Below are positions 36,382 through 42,593 of a stretch of 42,745 nucleotides of DNA, one piece after another. The position numbers and the translations under genes were made by a program. The notes beneath the pieces were generated by a model. That model ran no database searches and was not told the DNA's origin. It saw nothing but the letters and a program-made list of their open reading frames with translations. The stretch lies in IMG/VR virus record IMGVR_UViG_3300043446_004804, positions 1-42,745 of that record; one strand, given 5' to 3'. Numbering within the stretch: position 1 is the first letter of the stretch; the number at the start of each line of letters is the position of its first letter. This DNA comes from a virus.

Positions 36382-38307
36382 TTATGATCTTACTAGGTTC
36401 CCGTTATTGTAGCTTGAAGATACTATATATTTTGATGCTGAAGGATCTAATCCGGAAGAAATGTCATCAATAACCATATCGAAAGTACTCTTATTAATAT
36501 CTAGTTGTAAATAAAGATCCTGTTTTCCTACAACGTCATTGGACTTGGGTATAGCAGAAAATTCTATAATTGGTTGACCATCCTTTATCTTTCCAGATAC
36601 AACATTTATTGGATTTATTGTTATTATTCCACTTACATAATCTATTTTTCCAACATTTCTTCTTAAAATTGTTGAAGATGTAGAAGAAACGGAATCTACT
36701 GTAAATAAAAATAAAGATCCTGTTTGTGCATCAGAATTTGGAATATCACTTATATAAACAGTTTGTGATAACCCAGAAATTTTAAATCCAGATGATTTAA
36801 TATTGTATCCATTCATACTTTTAATATGGAACTCATTTCCAAAACCAATAGAATATTCTGAAATAGAGTTTAAAATCACTCTCAAATCCCTTCTCATTTG
36901 CATAACAGTAATGTTTGAAGTTATTGATTCGTGACTGTCATCAATTATCTTTAGAAATTTGCTGTATTTGAACCTAGCACCATAACGATTTAATTCTGTG
37001 GACTCTGAATATTTCCTTGCATTAGATTGCACTAAACTCGATACATATTGTGGACTTGGAGCTAGATTTGTATTATAATAAACATTTGATAAAATCTCAA
37101 TATAAAGATATTTCAAATCTAATATTTCTGGAACAATACCAGCTACAGAATACTTTTTGAGCTTTAATTTTATATTTTCTTTAATTAAATTTGGTAAAAA
37201 GTCTCCAAATCTGGGTTTAATACTTATAAAAACTTTTCCGTATTGAGGTGGGATGACATCTTCTCCACCAAACACAGATATTGATTCTGTTTCTGGATAA
37301 ATTTTTGCTGGTATTAAAGTTTCAAAATCATTAACAGTTAAAGCTCTATTTTGTGATGCATAAATCCTTGGTGCATATTTTTTAATTGATTCAACAGACT
37401 CTATATTTTCTCCTCCAGAAGAAATCAATCCTGTTGTTAAAAGTGATATTCCATTAGTTATTGTGTACTCAATATTGTTTCTAGTATATGAAATTTTTCC
37501 AGAGAAAGTAAATTGATTTACTCCATTTGCACTATCTCCATTAGAAGTAATATAATCTACTGTAATATAGTTTCCTTCTTCTAGTTTTTTACCAAAAAAT
37601 CCATCACCAAAAATAATCTCATATCTTTCGTCTTCAATTTCTTGCAAGAAATAAACTTTAGAATCTGGTTTTACTTCAAATAAACTATCTTGCATACTAT
37701 ATTTTACTCTGGAAGTTGCCTGCTCATTTGCTTTTACAACTACAGATATTAACTCAGTATCAATTCCTACATTTTGCAATATAAATTTTTGATTTGGTAT
37801 TCTAGAACTATAAGTAAAATTATTTGTAAGCAAAATACCTTCATAAATTTCTACATTATTGAAATTTGCTATGTTATCGTATACAGGAACGGTAATATCG
37901 TTTAAAATTGAAAACACAAAGGATTGATTGCCAAAATTTCCTACAGTAGTAGCAACAATTCCTTTATTTAAGGTTAAAGCTGATGGTGCTGGTGTAATAT
38001 TTGAGGTGTCAACAAAAAAAGAAACAGTTGCTCTTGCTGCCTTTCTGGATCTTGGAATATAACCAATGTTTCTTGCTAAAGCAACTACATTTTCTCTTAG
38101 TGTTGCACTATCAATAAAAACTTCATTTGCAACCATATTTGCATTATATGAAGTAATATAGGTATTATATGCCAATACATCTAAAATAGTTGATAAATTA
38201 GATCCCTCAAAGTCATAATCAGTAAAATTTGAATTTGATCTCAAATAATCTTTAAGAGTTGTTTTTATCTGGTCAAAATCCAGATTTGTAAAATTTATTA
38301 ATGGCAT
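36382..38307 (-). CDS. 6: Baseplate wedge protein gp6
   Basis: I chose ATG 38307, giving 641 aa, close to T4 gp6 (660 aa); a longer in-frame start at 38373 would overlap gp25 and adds no conserved sequence. The chosen start has AGGT six bases upstream and one base after the gp25 stop. The N-terminus LINFTNLDFDQIKTTLKDYLRSNSNFTDYDFEGSNLSTILDVLAYNTYITSYNANMVANEVFIDSATLRENVVALARNIGYIPRS pattern (residues 3-90) is classic gp6 (baseplate_J-like). Middle blocks YEIIFGDGFFGKKLEEGNYI and LTVNDFETLIPAKIYPETESISVFGGEDV are also typical. gp6 dimers form the ring that holds the wedges together and interacts with gp25 and gp7. Confidence 0.95.
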   Translation of the reverse strand: MPLINFTNLDFDQIKTTLKDYLRSNSNFTDYDFEGSNLSTILDVLAYNTYITSYNANMVANEVFIDSATLRENVVALARNIGYIPRSRKAARATVSFFVDTSNITPAPSALTLNKGIVATTVGNFGNQSFVFSILNDITVPVYDNIANFNNVEIYEGILLTNNFTYSSRIPNQKFILQNVGIDTELISVVVKANEQATSRVKYSMQDSLFEVKPDSKVYFLQEIEDERYEIIFGDGFFGKKLEEGNYITVDYITSNGDSANGVNQFTFSGKISYTRNNIEYTITNGISLLTTGLISSGGENIESVESIKKYAPRIYASQNRALTVNDFETLIPAKIYPETESISVFGGEDVIPPQYGKVFISIKPRFGDFLPNLIKENIKLKLKKYSVAGIVPEILDLKYLYIEILSNVYYNTNLAPSPQYVSSLVQSNARKYSESTELNRYGARFKYSKFLKIIDDSHESITSNITVMQMRRDLRVILNSISEYSIGFGNEFHIKSMNGYNIKSSGFKISGLSQTVYISDIPNSDAQTGSLFLFTVDSVSSTSSTILRRNVGKIDYVSGIITINPINVVSGKIKDGQPIIEFSAIPKSNDVVGKQDLYLQLDINKSTFDMVIDDISSGLDPSASKYIVSSSYNNGNLVRS

Positions 38308-38308
38308 T

Positions 38309-38710
38309 TTACCTAGTTGTTTGTAAAACAAATTGTAATTGCTGTGCAGAAACATCTGCACCAATAATTTCATATAGTATTGTTACATCAAAAGAATTAT
38401 TATCATAGTTGGGATATGCCGAAACATCAATTAATCTTACTCTTGGTTCATAATTTATAATAGATTGTTTAATTTCATCTGCAATTATAGATGCAGAAAT
38501 ATTATCAACATTTTCAAAGAGAGATCTTGTTATTTTTGACCCAAAGTTCTGATTAAAAAACTTTTCTCCAGGAAGGGTAAATACAATGTTTCTTACGGAT
38601 CTTGCGATTGCAGTTTGATTTTTAATCGCTATTAAATCACTATTCAGGGGGTTAACCTGAAAAGTCATGCTAATATCCTTAAAACCTTGACTTACCCTTT
38701 CTAAAGGCAT
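38309..38710 (-). CDS. 25: Baseplate wedge protein gp25
   Basis: The 133-aa protein (T4 gp25 is 132 aa) belongs to the gp25/lysozyme-like family shared with type VI secretion (TssE). Seen: DLIAIKNQTAIARSVRNIVFTLPGEKFFNQNFGSKI (about residues 25-60), LFENVDNISASIIADEIKQSI, and INYEPRVRLIDVSAYPNYD with the conserved EPR core. It starts sheath assembly at the baseplate. A late promoter lies 21 bases upstream; gp6 follows by one base. Confidence 0.96.
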   Translation of the reverse strand: MPLERVSQGFKDISMTFQVNPLNSDLIAIKNQTAIARSVRNIVFTLPGEKFFNQNFGSKITRSLFENVDNISASIIADEIKQSIINYEPRVRLIDVSAYPNYDNNSFDVTILYEIIGADVSAQQLQFVLQTTR

Positions 38711-38731
38711 TGAATATTATAAAATCTATCT

Positions 38732-38739
38732 TATTTATT
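38732..38739 (-). promoter_or_regulatory. Late promoter core AATAAATA for gp25-gp6-gp7
   Basis: The minus strand reads AATAAATA 21 bases before ATG 38710 and overlaps the TAA of the 84-aa gene. No other late core was seen before the one at gp8, so this may drive about 14 kb of baseplate genes. Confidence 0.6.
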
Positions 38740-38992
38740 AAGATTTTTTTGATTCATAAAGAGGTTCTGTTCCGTATTCCCAATCATCATAATCTTCATC
38801 GTTTCTAATTTTTGAATGAATTTCATTTTGATGAAAGAAATCATGTTTTTTAGGTGTCATATCATCATTTGAGATCTCTCTAAGCATTTTTTTTATTCCA
38901 ATTTGAGATTCCCAACCATATTCGCCCGACAAATATTTGGTTCCCCACTCAGTTTTCATGAAATTTTGATCTTTATCGACTTTTTTAGTCAT
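38738..38992 (-). CDS. Small acidic hypothetical protein, 84 aa
   Basis: The protein is hydrophilic with a short aromatic and glycine patch (WGTKYLSGEYGWESQIGIKKML, residues about 16-37) and an acidic tail (NDEDYDDWEYGTEPLY). No motif, signal or membrane segment is seen and I do not recognise a family. GGAG lies nine bases before ATG 38992, after a small CTGATT/AATCAG hairpin. It precedes gp25 in the same direction, so it may be made with the baseplate genes, but its role is unknown. Confidence 0.7.
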   Translation of the reverse strand: MTKKVDKDQNFMKTEWGTKYLSGEYGWESQIGIKKMLREISNDDMTPKKHDFFHQNEIHSKIRNDEDYDDWEYGTEPLYESKKS

Positions 38993-39024
38993 TTTTTGCT
39001 CCTGATTTTGTGAATCAGAACTTT

Positions 39025-39495
39025 TTACGGGGTTGCTATCCCGTTTTTTATGATATTATAGTCTTCTTGAAGAATTTCTTTTAGATATTTGTCATCCCAT
39101 AAGTCATAATACTTTGTTTTTGAAAGATTTTCTCTAAATTTACGTAATTTTTCTTTTGGTTGGCATAATATTAAGTTATATTTTCCATTGTTAGTTTGAA
39201 TTCCTTTAATATATGTTTTATATCTTCCACAATCTTCAAAAAATTTCCATTTATTATACTTAGAATTGTAATAATCAACCCAGAACTTAACTGCACTATG
39301 ATCAAAGTAGTCCTCTACTATAAAAATGATAACCTGATAACCGTCAATTGGTACAATTTCTTCTGCAGAACACTCTACTATTTTAAATTTTGAATTTGAA
39401 GCAAAAGGACAAATTGCAAATCCATTCAATTCAGGTCTAATCTTGGATACTTCTTGAATCCATTTGAGGATGTATGTTTCTTTTTCTGAAAGCAT
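39025..39495 (-). CDS. Hypothetical protein, 156 aa
   Basis: A mixed alpha/beta soluble protein with NGFAICPFA near residue 25, a hydrophobic strand YQVIIFIVEDYF near residue 53, and a Lys-rich C-terminus. The WIQEV...ICPFA arrangement faintly recalls DUF1415 proteins (which have an LCPFA motif), but the rest cannot be matched by eye and I do not assign it. The start codon lies immediately after the U-tract of a strong terminator and has no Shine-Dalgarno, so its expression is puzzling. It precedes the 84-aa gene. Confidence 0.75.
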   Translation of the reverse strand: MLSEKETYILKWIQEVSKIRPELNGFAICPFASNSKFKIVECSAEEIVPIDGYQVIIFIVEDYFDHSAVKFWVDYYNSKYNKWKFFEDCGRYKTYIKGIQTNNGKYNLILCQPKEKLRKFRENLSKTKYYDLWDDKYLKEILQEDYNIIKNGIATP

Positions 39496-39529
39496 AAAAA
39501 AAGAGTGCTTATTTTTATTTAAGCACTCT
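39496..39529 (-). terminator. Strong intrinsic terminator after the 48-aa gene
   Basis: On the minus strand a perfect 10-bp stem (AGAGTGCTTA / TAAGCACTCT) with an 8-base A-rich loop is followed by T6. It ends the upstream group (methyltransferase, glycosyltransferase, 48-aa gene). The ATG of the next gene follows the T-run directly. Confidence 0.85.
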
Positions 39530-39534
39530 ATAAA

Positions 39535-39681
39535 TTATTTACCTTGACCCCTATATCGTTTTCCTCTTCCATTACGAGAAGTTGCACTTAGTAGTGTGCG
39601 AGAAGAACGTCCTTGACGAGTCTTTTTAGGTGCTCCTGGTTCAAAATTTACTTTATTAACACCACCTTTAGATTTTGCCAT
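39535..39681 (-). CDS. Small basic conserved protein, 48 aa
   Basis: The frame encodes MAKSKGGVNKVNFEPGAP, then KKTRQGRSSRTLLSATSRN and GRGKRYRGQGK, and is strongly basic and probably unstructured. I recognise this as a small protein common in T4-like cyanophages; its function is unknown to me. The charge suggests nucleic-acid binding, as an inference only. GAGGT lies before ATG 39681 and a strong terminator begins 6 bases after the stop. The start is 12 bases after the glycosyltransferase-like gene. Confidence 0.85.
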   Translation of the reverse strand: MAKSKGGVNKVNFEPGAPKKTRQGRSSRTLLSATSRNGRGKRYRGQGK

Positions 39682-39693
39682 AAGTTACCTCAA

Positions 39694-40458
39694 TCAAATA
39701 ATACGAGTTTTTTCATGTCCCACTCTAATACGAGGATCGCACCAAATTTCAAATCCTGCGTCCTTTGCATCCAAGCAGAAACTTACATCTTCTCCGCACA
39801 TATCTTGAACATTTCCAGATTCAAAGACTTGCATCTTGGGAGCAAACCAAGGGTATTCAAGATTCTCAAATACTCCGCGCTTAATCATAACCCATCCAAA
39901 TCCAGTATAGTCAACTGTGAAAGGCTTTGAACGCTTTGAGATGCTATCCACAGATTCGTGATTCATAACACCACCATTCTTTCGGAAATCCTCTTCTTCT
40001 AACCAGTGAGCGACAGAGGTTGTGTGTCCATCTTCAGTTGCGTACCATCCTGCGACAATTTCACGCTCTTCTCCTTCTTCGGAAAGAGCCATATCACAGA
40101 GTTGCCAGAATTTGTTTGAATCAAAAACAATATCCGAGTCAATCCATAGTTGATAATCATATTCAAGTTTTCCGTCCCACGGAATTTGCTTAGGACCTCT
40201 GAGAACATTTGCTCCGAGAACTTTGCATCTTGCAAAGTTTACCATTGAGGAATAATCTTGAGAGATCTGAATACTCATTCCATTTTGTACAAGGTCAAAA
40301 CATAGTTGTACAAATGCTTTTAGAAAAATGAAAGAGCATCCTCTTCCAGGTAAGCAAAATACAATGTTCTTTCCTTTCATTCTTTCTTTAATTGCATCAT
40401 AATCCCAAGTTTCTTTTGGTTTGGGAGAAGATGCTTTGACAGTAAATCCTTTTGCCAT
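39694..40458 (-). CDS. GT-A type glycosyltransferase-like protein, 254 aa
   Basis: The protein has a GT-A layout: NIVFCLPGRGCSFIFLKAFVQL as first strand and helix (residues 31-52), then YQLWIDSDIVFD (102-113) with a DxD pair at D107 and D109 that would bind metal and nucleotide-sugar, FTVDYTGFGWVMIKRG (180-195), and CGEDVSFCLDAKDAGFEIWCDPRIRVGHEK (221-250) with E223-D224 and H248, the typical acceptor-side and metal-binding end. No signal peptide or membrane segment. It follows the methyltransferase-like gene by 27 bases and precedes the 48-aa gene. The substrate (virion glycan, modified base or host surface sugar) cannot be told from sequence. Confidence 0.85.
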   Translation of the reverse strand: MAKGFTVKASSPKPKETWDYDAIKERMKGKNIVFCLPGRGCSFIFLKAFVQLCFDLVQNGMSIQISQDYSSMVNFARCKVLGANVLRGPKQIPWDGKLEYDYQLWIDSDIVFDSNKFWQLCDMALSEEGEEREIVAGWYATEDGHTTSVAHWLEEEDFRKNGGVMNHESVDSISKRSKPFTVDYTGFGWVMIKRGVFENLEYPWFAPKMQVFESGNVQDMCGEDVSFCLDAKDAGFEIWCDPRIRVGHEKTRII

Positions 40459-40485
40459 AAGTTAATAGAACCTTCAATGTCAATT

Positions 40486-41079
40486 TTAACACTCTATATA
40501 TGCCTTTGTCAAATTAAAACATCCATAATATGCTTTTCCATAACAACCATTTTCAGCAAGTTGTATGGTATTTCCTTTTTGACCTATCCAATGATTTAAA
40601 TTTTTTTCAGTTAATTCGTGAGGGTGCCCTTCGTGAGAAGGAATGTCAATCCACTCAAATATTCTTAAAATTTTTGCTGCTTTTTTTGCATTATCAATAA
40701 TTTTTTGTGGGTCGATTGTATGCTGCAAACAATTGTAAATCCAAACTTCGCCCCAGTTAAGTTCCTCTATATTTTCTCCGAAGTCTACGAGAACTTCGAT
40801 ATTTTTAGTATTATATCTTTGAACTGTCCAAGATGGGTAAGGAATTGGATCTACTACTTTTCCTTTCTGCAGATTGAAAGTTTTCAAAAGCATTGAGCAC
40901 GGTCCACCTCCGATATCCAGCACTGTCCTCGATTGTGCATCAAAACTATAGTGAACTCTGGGAATCTGCATTAAGTTTGCATAAACATAATGCTTCTGCT
41001 CTTCATCAAAAGTATTGCAACAATCTCCCCAGTAATTTTTTTCAAACACAAGTTCTTCAATTTGTTTTTGCTCGTTCAT
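40486..41079 (-). CDS. Class I SAM-dependent methyltransferase-like protein, 197 aa
   Basis: Motif I is VLDIGGGPC (residues 53-61), followed by the acidic end of strand 2 at D77 (VVDP), WIYNCLQHTIDPQKIIDNAKKAAK (113-136) as motif IV and its helix, and IFEWIDIPSHEGHPHELT (140-157). This is the classic Rossmann methyltransferase pattern, close to small-molecule or glycan methyltransferases rather than DNA methyltransferases (no NPPY or PC motif seen). It is next to a glycosyltransferase-like gene, so the two may build one methylated glycan; that is an inference. It follows the 65-aa gene by 5 bases. Confidence 0.85.
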   Translation of the reverse strand: MNEQKQIEELVFEKNYWGDCCNTFDEEQKHYVYANLMQIPRVHYSFDAQSRTVLDIGGGPCSMLLKTFNLQKGKVVDPIPYPSWTVQRYNTKNIEVLVDFGENIEELNWGEVWIYNCLQHTIDPQKIIDNAKKAAKILRIFEWIDIPSHEGHPHELTEKNLNHWIGQKGNTIQLAENGCYGKAYYGCFNLTKAYIEC

Positions 41080-41084
41080 TGATT

Positions 41085-41282
41085 TTAATATGAAGAATTT
41101 CTGACAATTTCTTTATTGATTATTAATTCTTCATATTGCAAATCTTCTTTCCTGACATTTGTTTCAAGAACTTCAACCATTCTGTGCATTGTCTCCCATA
41201 CTTCAGTGAATTTTTCCTCTGATAAGCTGTGATAAATGCACTGCCCCTTTGCATATATGTGATAAATTTTGTCCGCTTCCAT
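41085..41282 (-). CDS. Small conserved hypothetical protein, 65 aa
   Basis: I chose ATG 41282, with AAAGGA six bases upstream, over a longer start at 41300. The protein has DKIYHIYAKGQCIYHSLSEEKFTEVWETMHRMVEVL, a pattern I remember in many cyanophage small proteins, then DLQYEELIIN. It is probably a small alpha/beta fold of unknown function. It is the first gene of the methyltransferase/glycosyltransferase group. Confidence 0.8.
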   Translation of the reverse strand: MEADKIYHIYAKGQCIYHSLSEEKFTEVWETMHRMVEVLETNVRKEDLQYEELIINKEIVRNSSY

Positions 41283-41298
41283 ATTATCCTTTCGCTGC

Positions 41299-41304
41299 AT
41301 TATA
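41299..41304 (-). promoter_or_regulatory. Possible -10 box TATAAT before the 65-aa gene
   Basis: The minus strand has TATAAT 16 bases before ATG 41282. No TTGACA-like -35 sits at 16-18 bases, so this is weak; a phage activator site could replace it. Confidence 0.35.
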
Positions 41305-41342
41305 TATTACCACAATAATCACTCCGAGGGGCACTCCAATTA

Positions 41343-41471
41343 TCCGGAAAATTTTTCCAGGATATCGAATTATCCATCCCGCTAGGATTACCTTCCAGAA
41401 ATTCCAATAGGGGCGCCTCTGTGTATATCTCTGAGGGTTTCTGAGACTGATCATACTTCCGGGAAATTTTT
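41343..41471. repeat. Direct repeat TCCGG(A/G)AAATTTTT, two copies
   Basis: Copies at 41343-41356 and 41458-41471 match at 13 of 14 bases, 115 bases apart. The first copy carries a GGAAAA/TTTTCC inverted repeat; the second loses that symmetry at its right end. Confidence 0.6.
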
Positions 41472-41546
41472 ATTAGCTTGATAAAGCTCGGTCGATTTGT
41501 CACCTCTGTAGGTTGGGAAGGACCCTTTTTTTATATACGGGGACAA

Positions 41547-41558
41547 CGCCGCGCGGCG
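41547..41558. repeat. Perfect GC-only palindrome CGCCGCGCGGCG
   Basis: A 12-bp perfect palindrome with no A or T in a genome that is locally 60-75 percent AT. It could be a protein site or a hairpin. Confidence 0.75.
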
Positions 41559-41616
41559 CTATAACAAATCGGCGGCAATTAACTGCCGAATCACTACATC
41601 ACCAATCATAACATAA

Positions 41617-41644
41617 GTGCCCTCCAGAGTCAACCAGAGGGCAC
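41617..41644 (-). terminator. 8-bp GC-rich hairpin after the 46-aa gene, probable terminator
   Basis: GTGCCCTC and GAGGGCAC form a perfect 8-bp stem around a 12-base loop, 10 bases after the stop of the 46-aa gene on the minus strand. There is no U-tract, so it may be a processing or stabilising hairpin rather than an intrinsic terminator. Confidence 0.5.
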
Positions 41645-41654
41645 ACAGTTACTA

Positions 41655-41795
41655 TCAGAAATCAATCACATCTGCAGTGGGTTCGCTATTATAACCCTCC
41701 GAAACATCGTCAGAGGTAAGTGCATTCAGAATCTGCAGAATCTCATCGCCGGTGTTACCTTGCTTGAGCATCGAGATCATCACTTGCTTGGACAT
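41655..41795 (-). CDS. Small hypothetical protein, 46 aa
   Basis: The frame runs from ATG 41795 to TGA 41655 and encodes MSKQVMISMLKQGNTGDEIL, then QILNALTSDD and a tail ending DVIDF. A short amphipathic helix with a Gly-Asn turn, then an acidic tail. I recall similar 40-60 residue proteins with a KQGNTGDEIL-like core in cyanophages, without known function. No good ribosome-binding site. Codons are more GC-rich than those of the late genes. Confidence 0.65.
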   Translation of the reverse strand: MSKQVMISMLKQGNTGDEILQILNALTSDDVSEGYNSEPTADVIDF

Positions 41796-41834
41796 AATGT
41801 AGAAGAAAAGAGTAAAGAACTGTGTGTTGATTGA

Positions 41835-41848
41835 GTGTCTTTATAGGG
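41835..41848 (-). promoter_or_regulatory. Promoter-like motif CCCTATAAAGACAC before the 46-aa gene
   Basis: The minus strand reads CCCTATAAAGACAC, with TATAAA as a possible -10, 39 bases before ATG 41795. The same outline (CCCTATA then GACAC) precedes the 82-aa gene. No clear -35. Confidence 0.4.
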
Positions 41849-41873
41849 CGCATCTCATTCCCTTTGCTATACC

Positions 41874-42089
41874 TTACTGTGCAGTGGATTGCATCATAAA
41901 GTCCTCATACATTGGACCGAACATCTCATCACAGAAGTAACGCATTGATACTTTCAGAGACGCACATTGCTGAAGAAAGTAGATACAGATGTTGGGTTCG
42001 GAGTATACATTAAACCCACAATACTCTTGCAGAACTGCTAACTCTTTGTGACGGGGCAGAAGTGTAAGGACCTTGAGAAGATTAAGCAT
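41874..42089 (-). CDS. Small hypothetical protein, 71 aa
   Basis: The protein has LNLLKVLTLLPRHKELAVLQEYCGFNVYSEPNICIYFLQQ and ends YEDFMMQSTAQ. Helical, no motif. It starts 42 bases after the stop of the 82-aa gene with no ribosome-binding site in view, and is probably transcribed with it. Function unknown. Base composition matches its right-hand neighbours rather than the structural genes. Confidence 0.6.
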   Translation of the reverse strand: MLNLLKVLTLLPRHKELAVLQEYCGFNVYSEPNICIYFLQQCASLKVSMRYFCDEMFGPMYEDFMMQSTAQ

Positions 42090-42131
42090 TTGAGTGTTAG
42101 TTAGTGTGTGTTCAGTGAGTGTTACTTAAGA

Positions 42132-42380
42132 TCAGAAGTCGAACACATCGCTATTCAGTTGGATGACATTTACAGCAGGGTCATCAAACCGAATACCATC
42201 AGGAGTTTGTGTCATGAACTCGCTGATATATTCAACGAAGTCCTGATACGAACCACACTCACGAGCGATATCATAAAGACCCTCATCATTGAGGATCCAG
42301 AGTGCAACATTCCAGGTCTCATAATTCTCCCAACCGTTATAGGAAATGTCGAGAGCATTGCGTTGGAAAGTGGTAGTCAT
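42132..42380 (-). CDS. Small NYETWNV-family protein, 82 aa
   Basis: The core is YNGWENYETWNVALWILNDEGLYDIA (residues about 14-39), then GSYQDFVEYISEFM. This NGWxNYETWNVALWI signature is common in small proteins of phages and their bacterial hosts (I think it is DUF7249, from memory). No function is known to me. A promoter-like inverted repeat lies 24 bases upstream. Confidence 0.8.
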   Translation of the reverse strand: MTTTFQRNALDISYNGWENYETWNVALWILNDEGLYDIARECGSYQDFVEYISEFMTQTPDGIRFDDPAVNVIQLNSDVFDF

Positions 42381-42404
42381 TTGTCGGAGATTTGTGGTTG
42401 GTTG

Positions 42405-42425
42405 GTGTCTATACTATAGGGACAC
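42405..42425 (-). promoter_or_regulatory. Promoter-like inverted repeat before the 82-aa gene
   Basis: The minus strand reads GTGTCCCTATAGTATAGACAC: arms GTGTC/GACAC around TATAGTATA, which could hold a -10. Its GTGTCCC matches the core of the repeat cluster at 42518-42745, so one protein might bind both. Confidence 0.4.
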
Positions 42426-42455
42426 TTTGCACGTCCCCCCTTTCAGTTACTCAAG

Positions 42456-42593
42456 TCATTCAACGTTACTCAAACCATCCTCAATCTTGTCTTGTAACTT
42501 ATAAACGAACTCAACGCTATGTGTCCCACATAAACGTTCATAATGTTGCAACACTTTTTCTATGTGGGACACACAAATCTGTGGTATTCTCAT
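42456..42593 (-). CDS. Possible small protein, 45 aa, overlapping the repeat cluster
   Basis: From ATG 42593 the frame gives MRIPQICVSHIEKVLQHYER, then GTHSVEFVYKLQDKIEDGLSNVE, which reads like a real helical protein; a longer start at 42638 (60 aa) is possible. AGAAAG lies before 42593. Two copies of the TGTGTCCCACAT repeat lie inside it and a third would lie inside the longer form. No family recognised. Confidence 0.45.
   Translation of the reverse strand: MRIPQICVSHIEKVLQHYERLCGTHSVEFVYKLQDKIEDGLSNVE

Larger units (their letters stand above)
41283..41654. other. Gene-poor intergenic block rich in small inverted repeats
   Basis: These 372 bases hold no convincing gene. A 67-codon minus frame (41300-41503, GTG start) has codon use unlike the neighbours. 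Seen instead: GGAAAATTTTTCC (41346-41358), GGATA/TATCC arms (41360-41375), AGCTT/AAGCT (41475-41488), a GC palindrome at 41547-41558, CGGCA/TGCCG (41573-41588), and an 8-bp hairpin at 41617-41644. TCCGGAAAATTTTT at 41343 recurs with one mismatch at 41458. The block separates the late gene array from the small genes on the right. Confidence 0.7.

Noticed and set aside
36382-38373. Longer gp6 start at 38373
   Set aside because: It would overlap gp25 by 65 bases and add 22 residues without conserved sequence; ATG 38307 has an upstream AGGT and begins the conserved domain.
39027-39049. Plus-strand terminator ACGGG/CCCGT followed by T6
   Set aside because: Only a 5-bp stem with an 8-base loop, inside the end of a minus-strand gene, and no plus-strand gene lies upstream to need it.
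39025-39495. DUF1415 assignment for the 156-aa protein
   Set aside because: Only a short ICPFA-like match near the N-terminus; the rest cannot be aligned by eye.
41300-41503. 67-codon minus-strand ORF with GTG start
   Set aside because: Codon use (CCC, CGG, AGC, GGG) is unlike its neighbours, it overlaps several inverted repeats, and no motif is seen. Kept as intergenic sequence.
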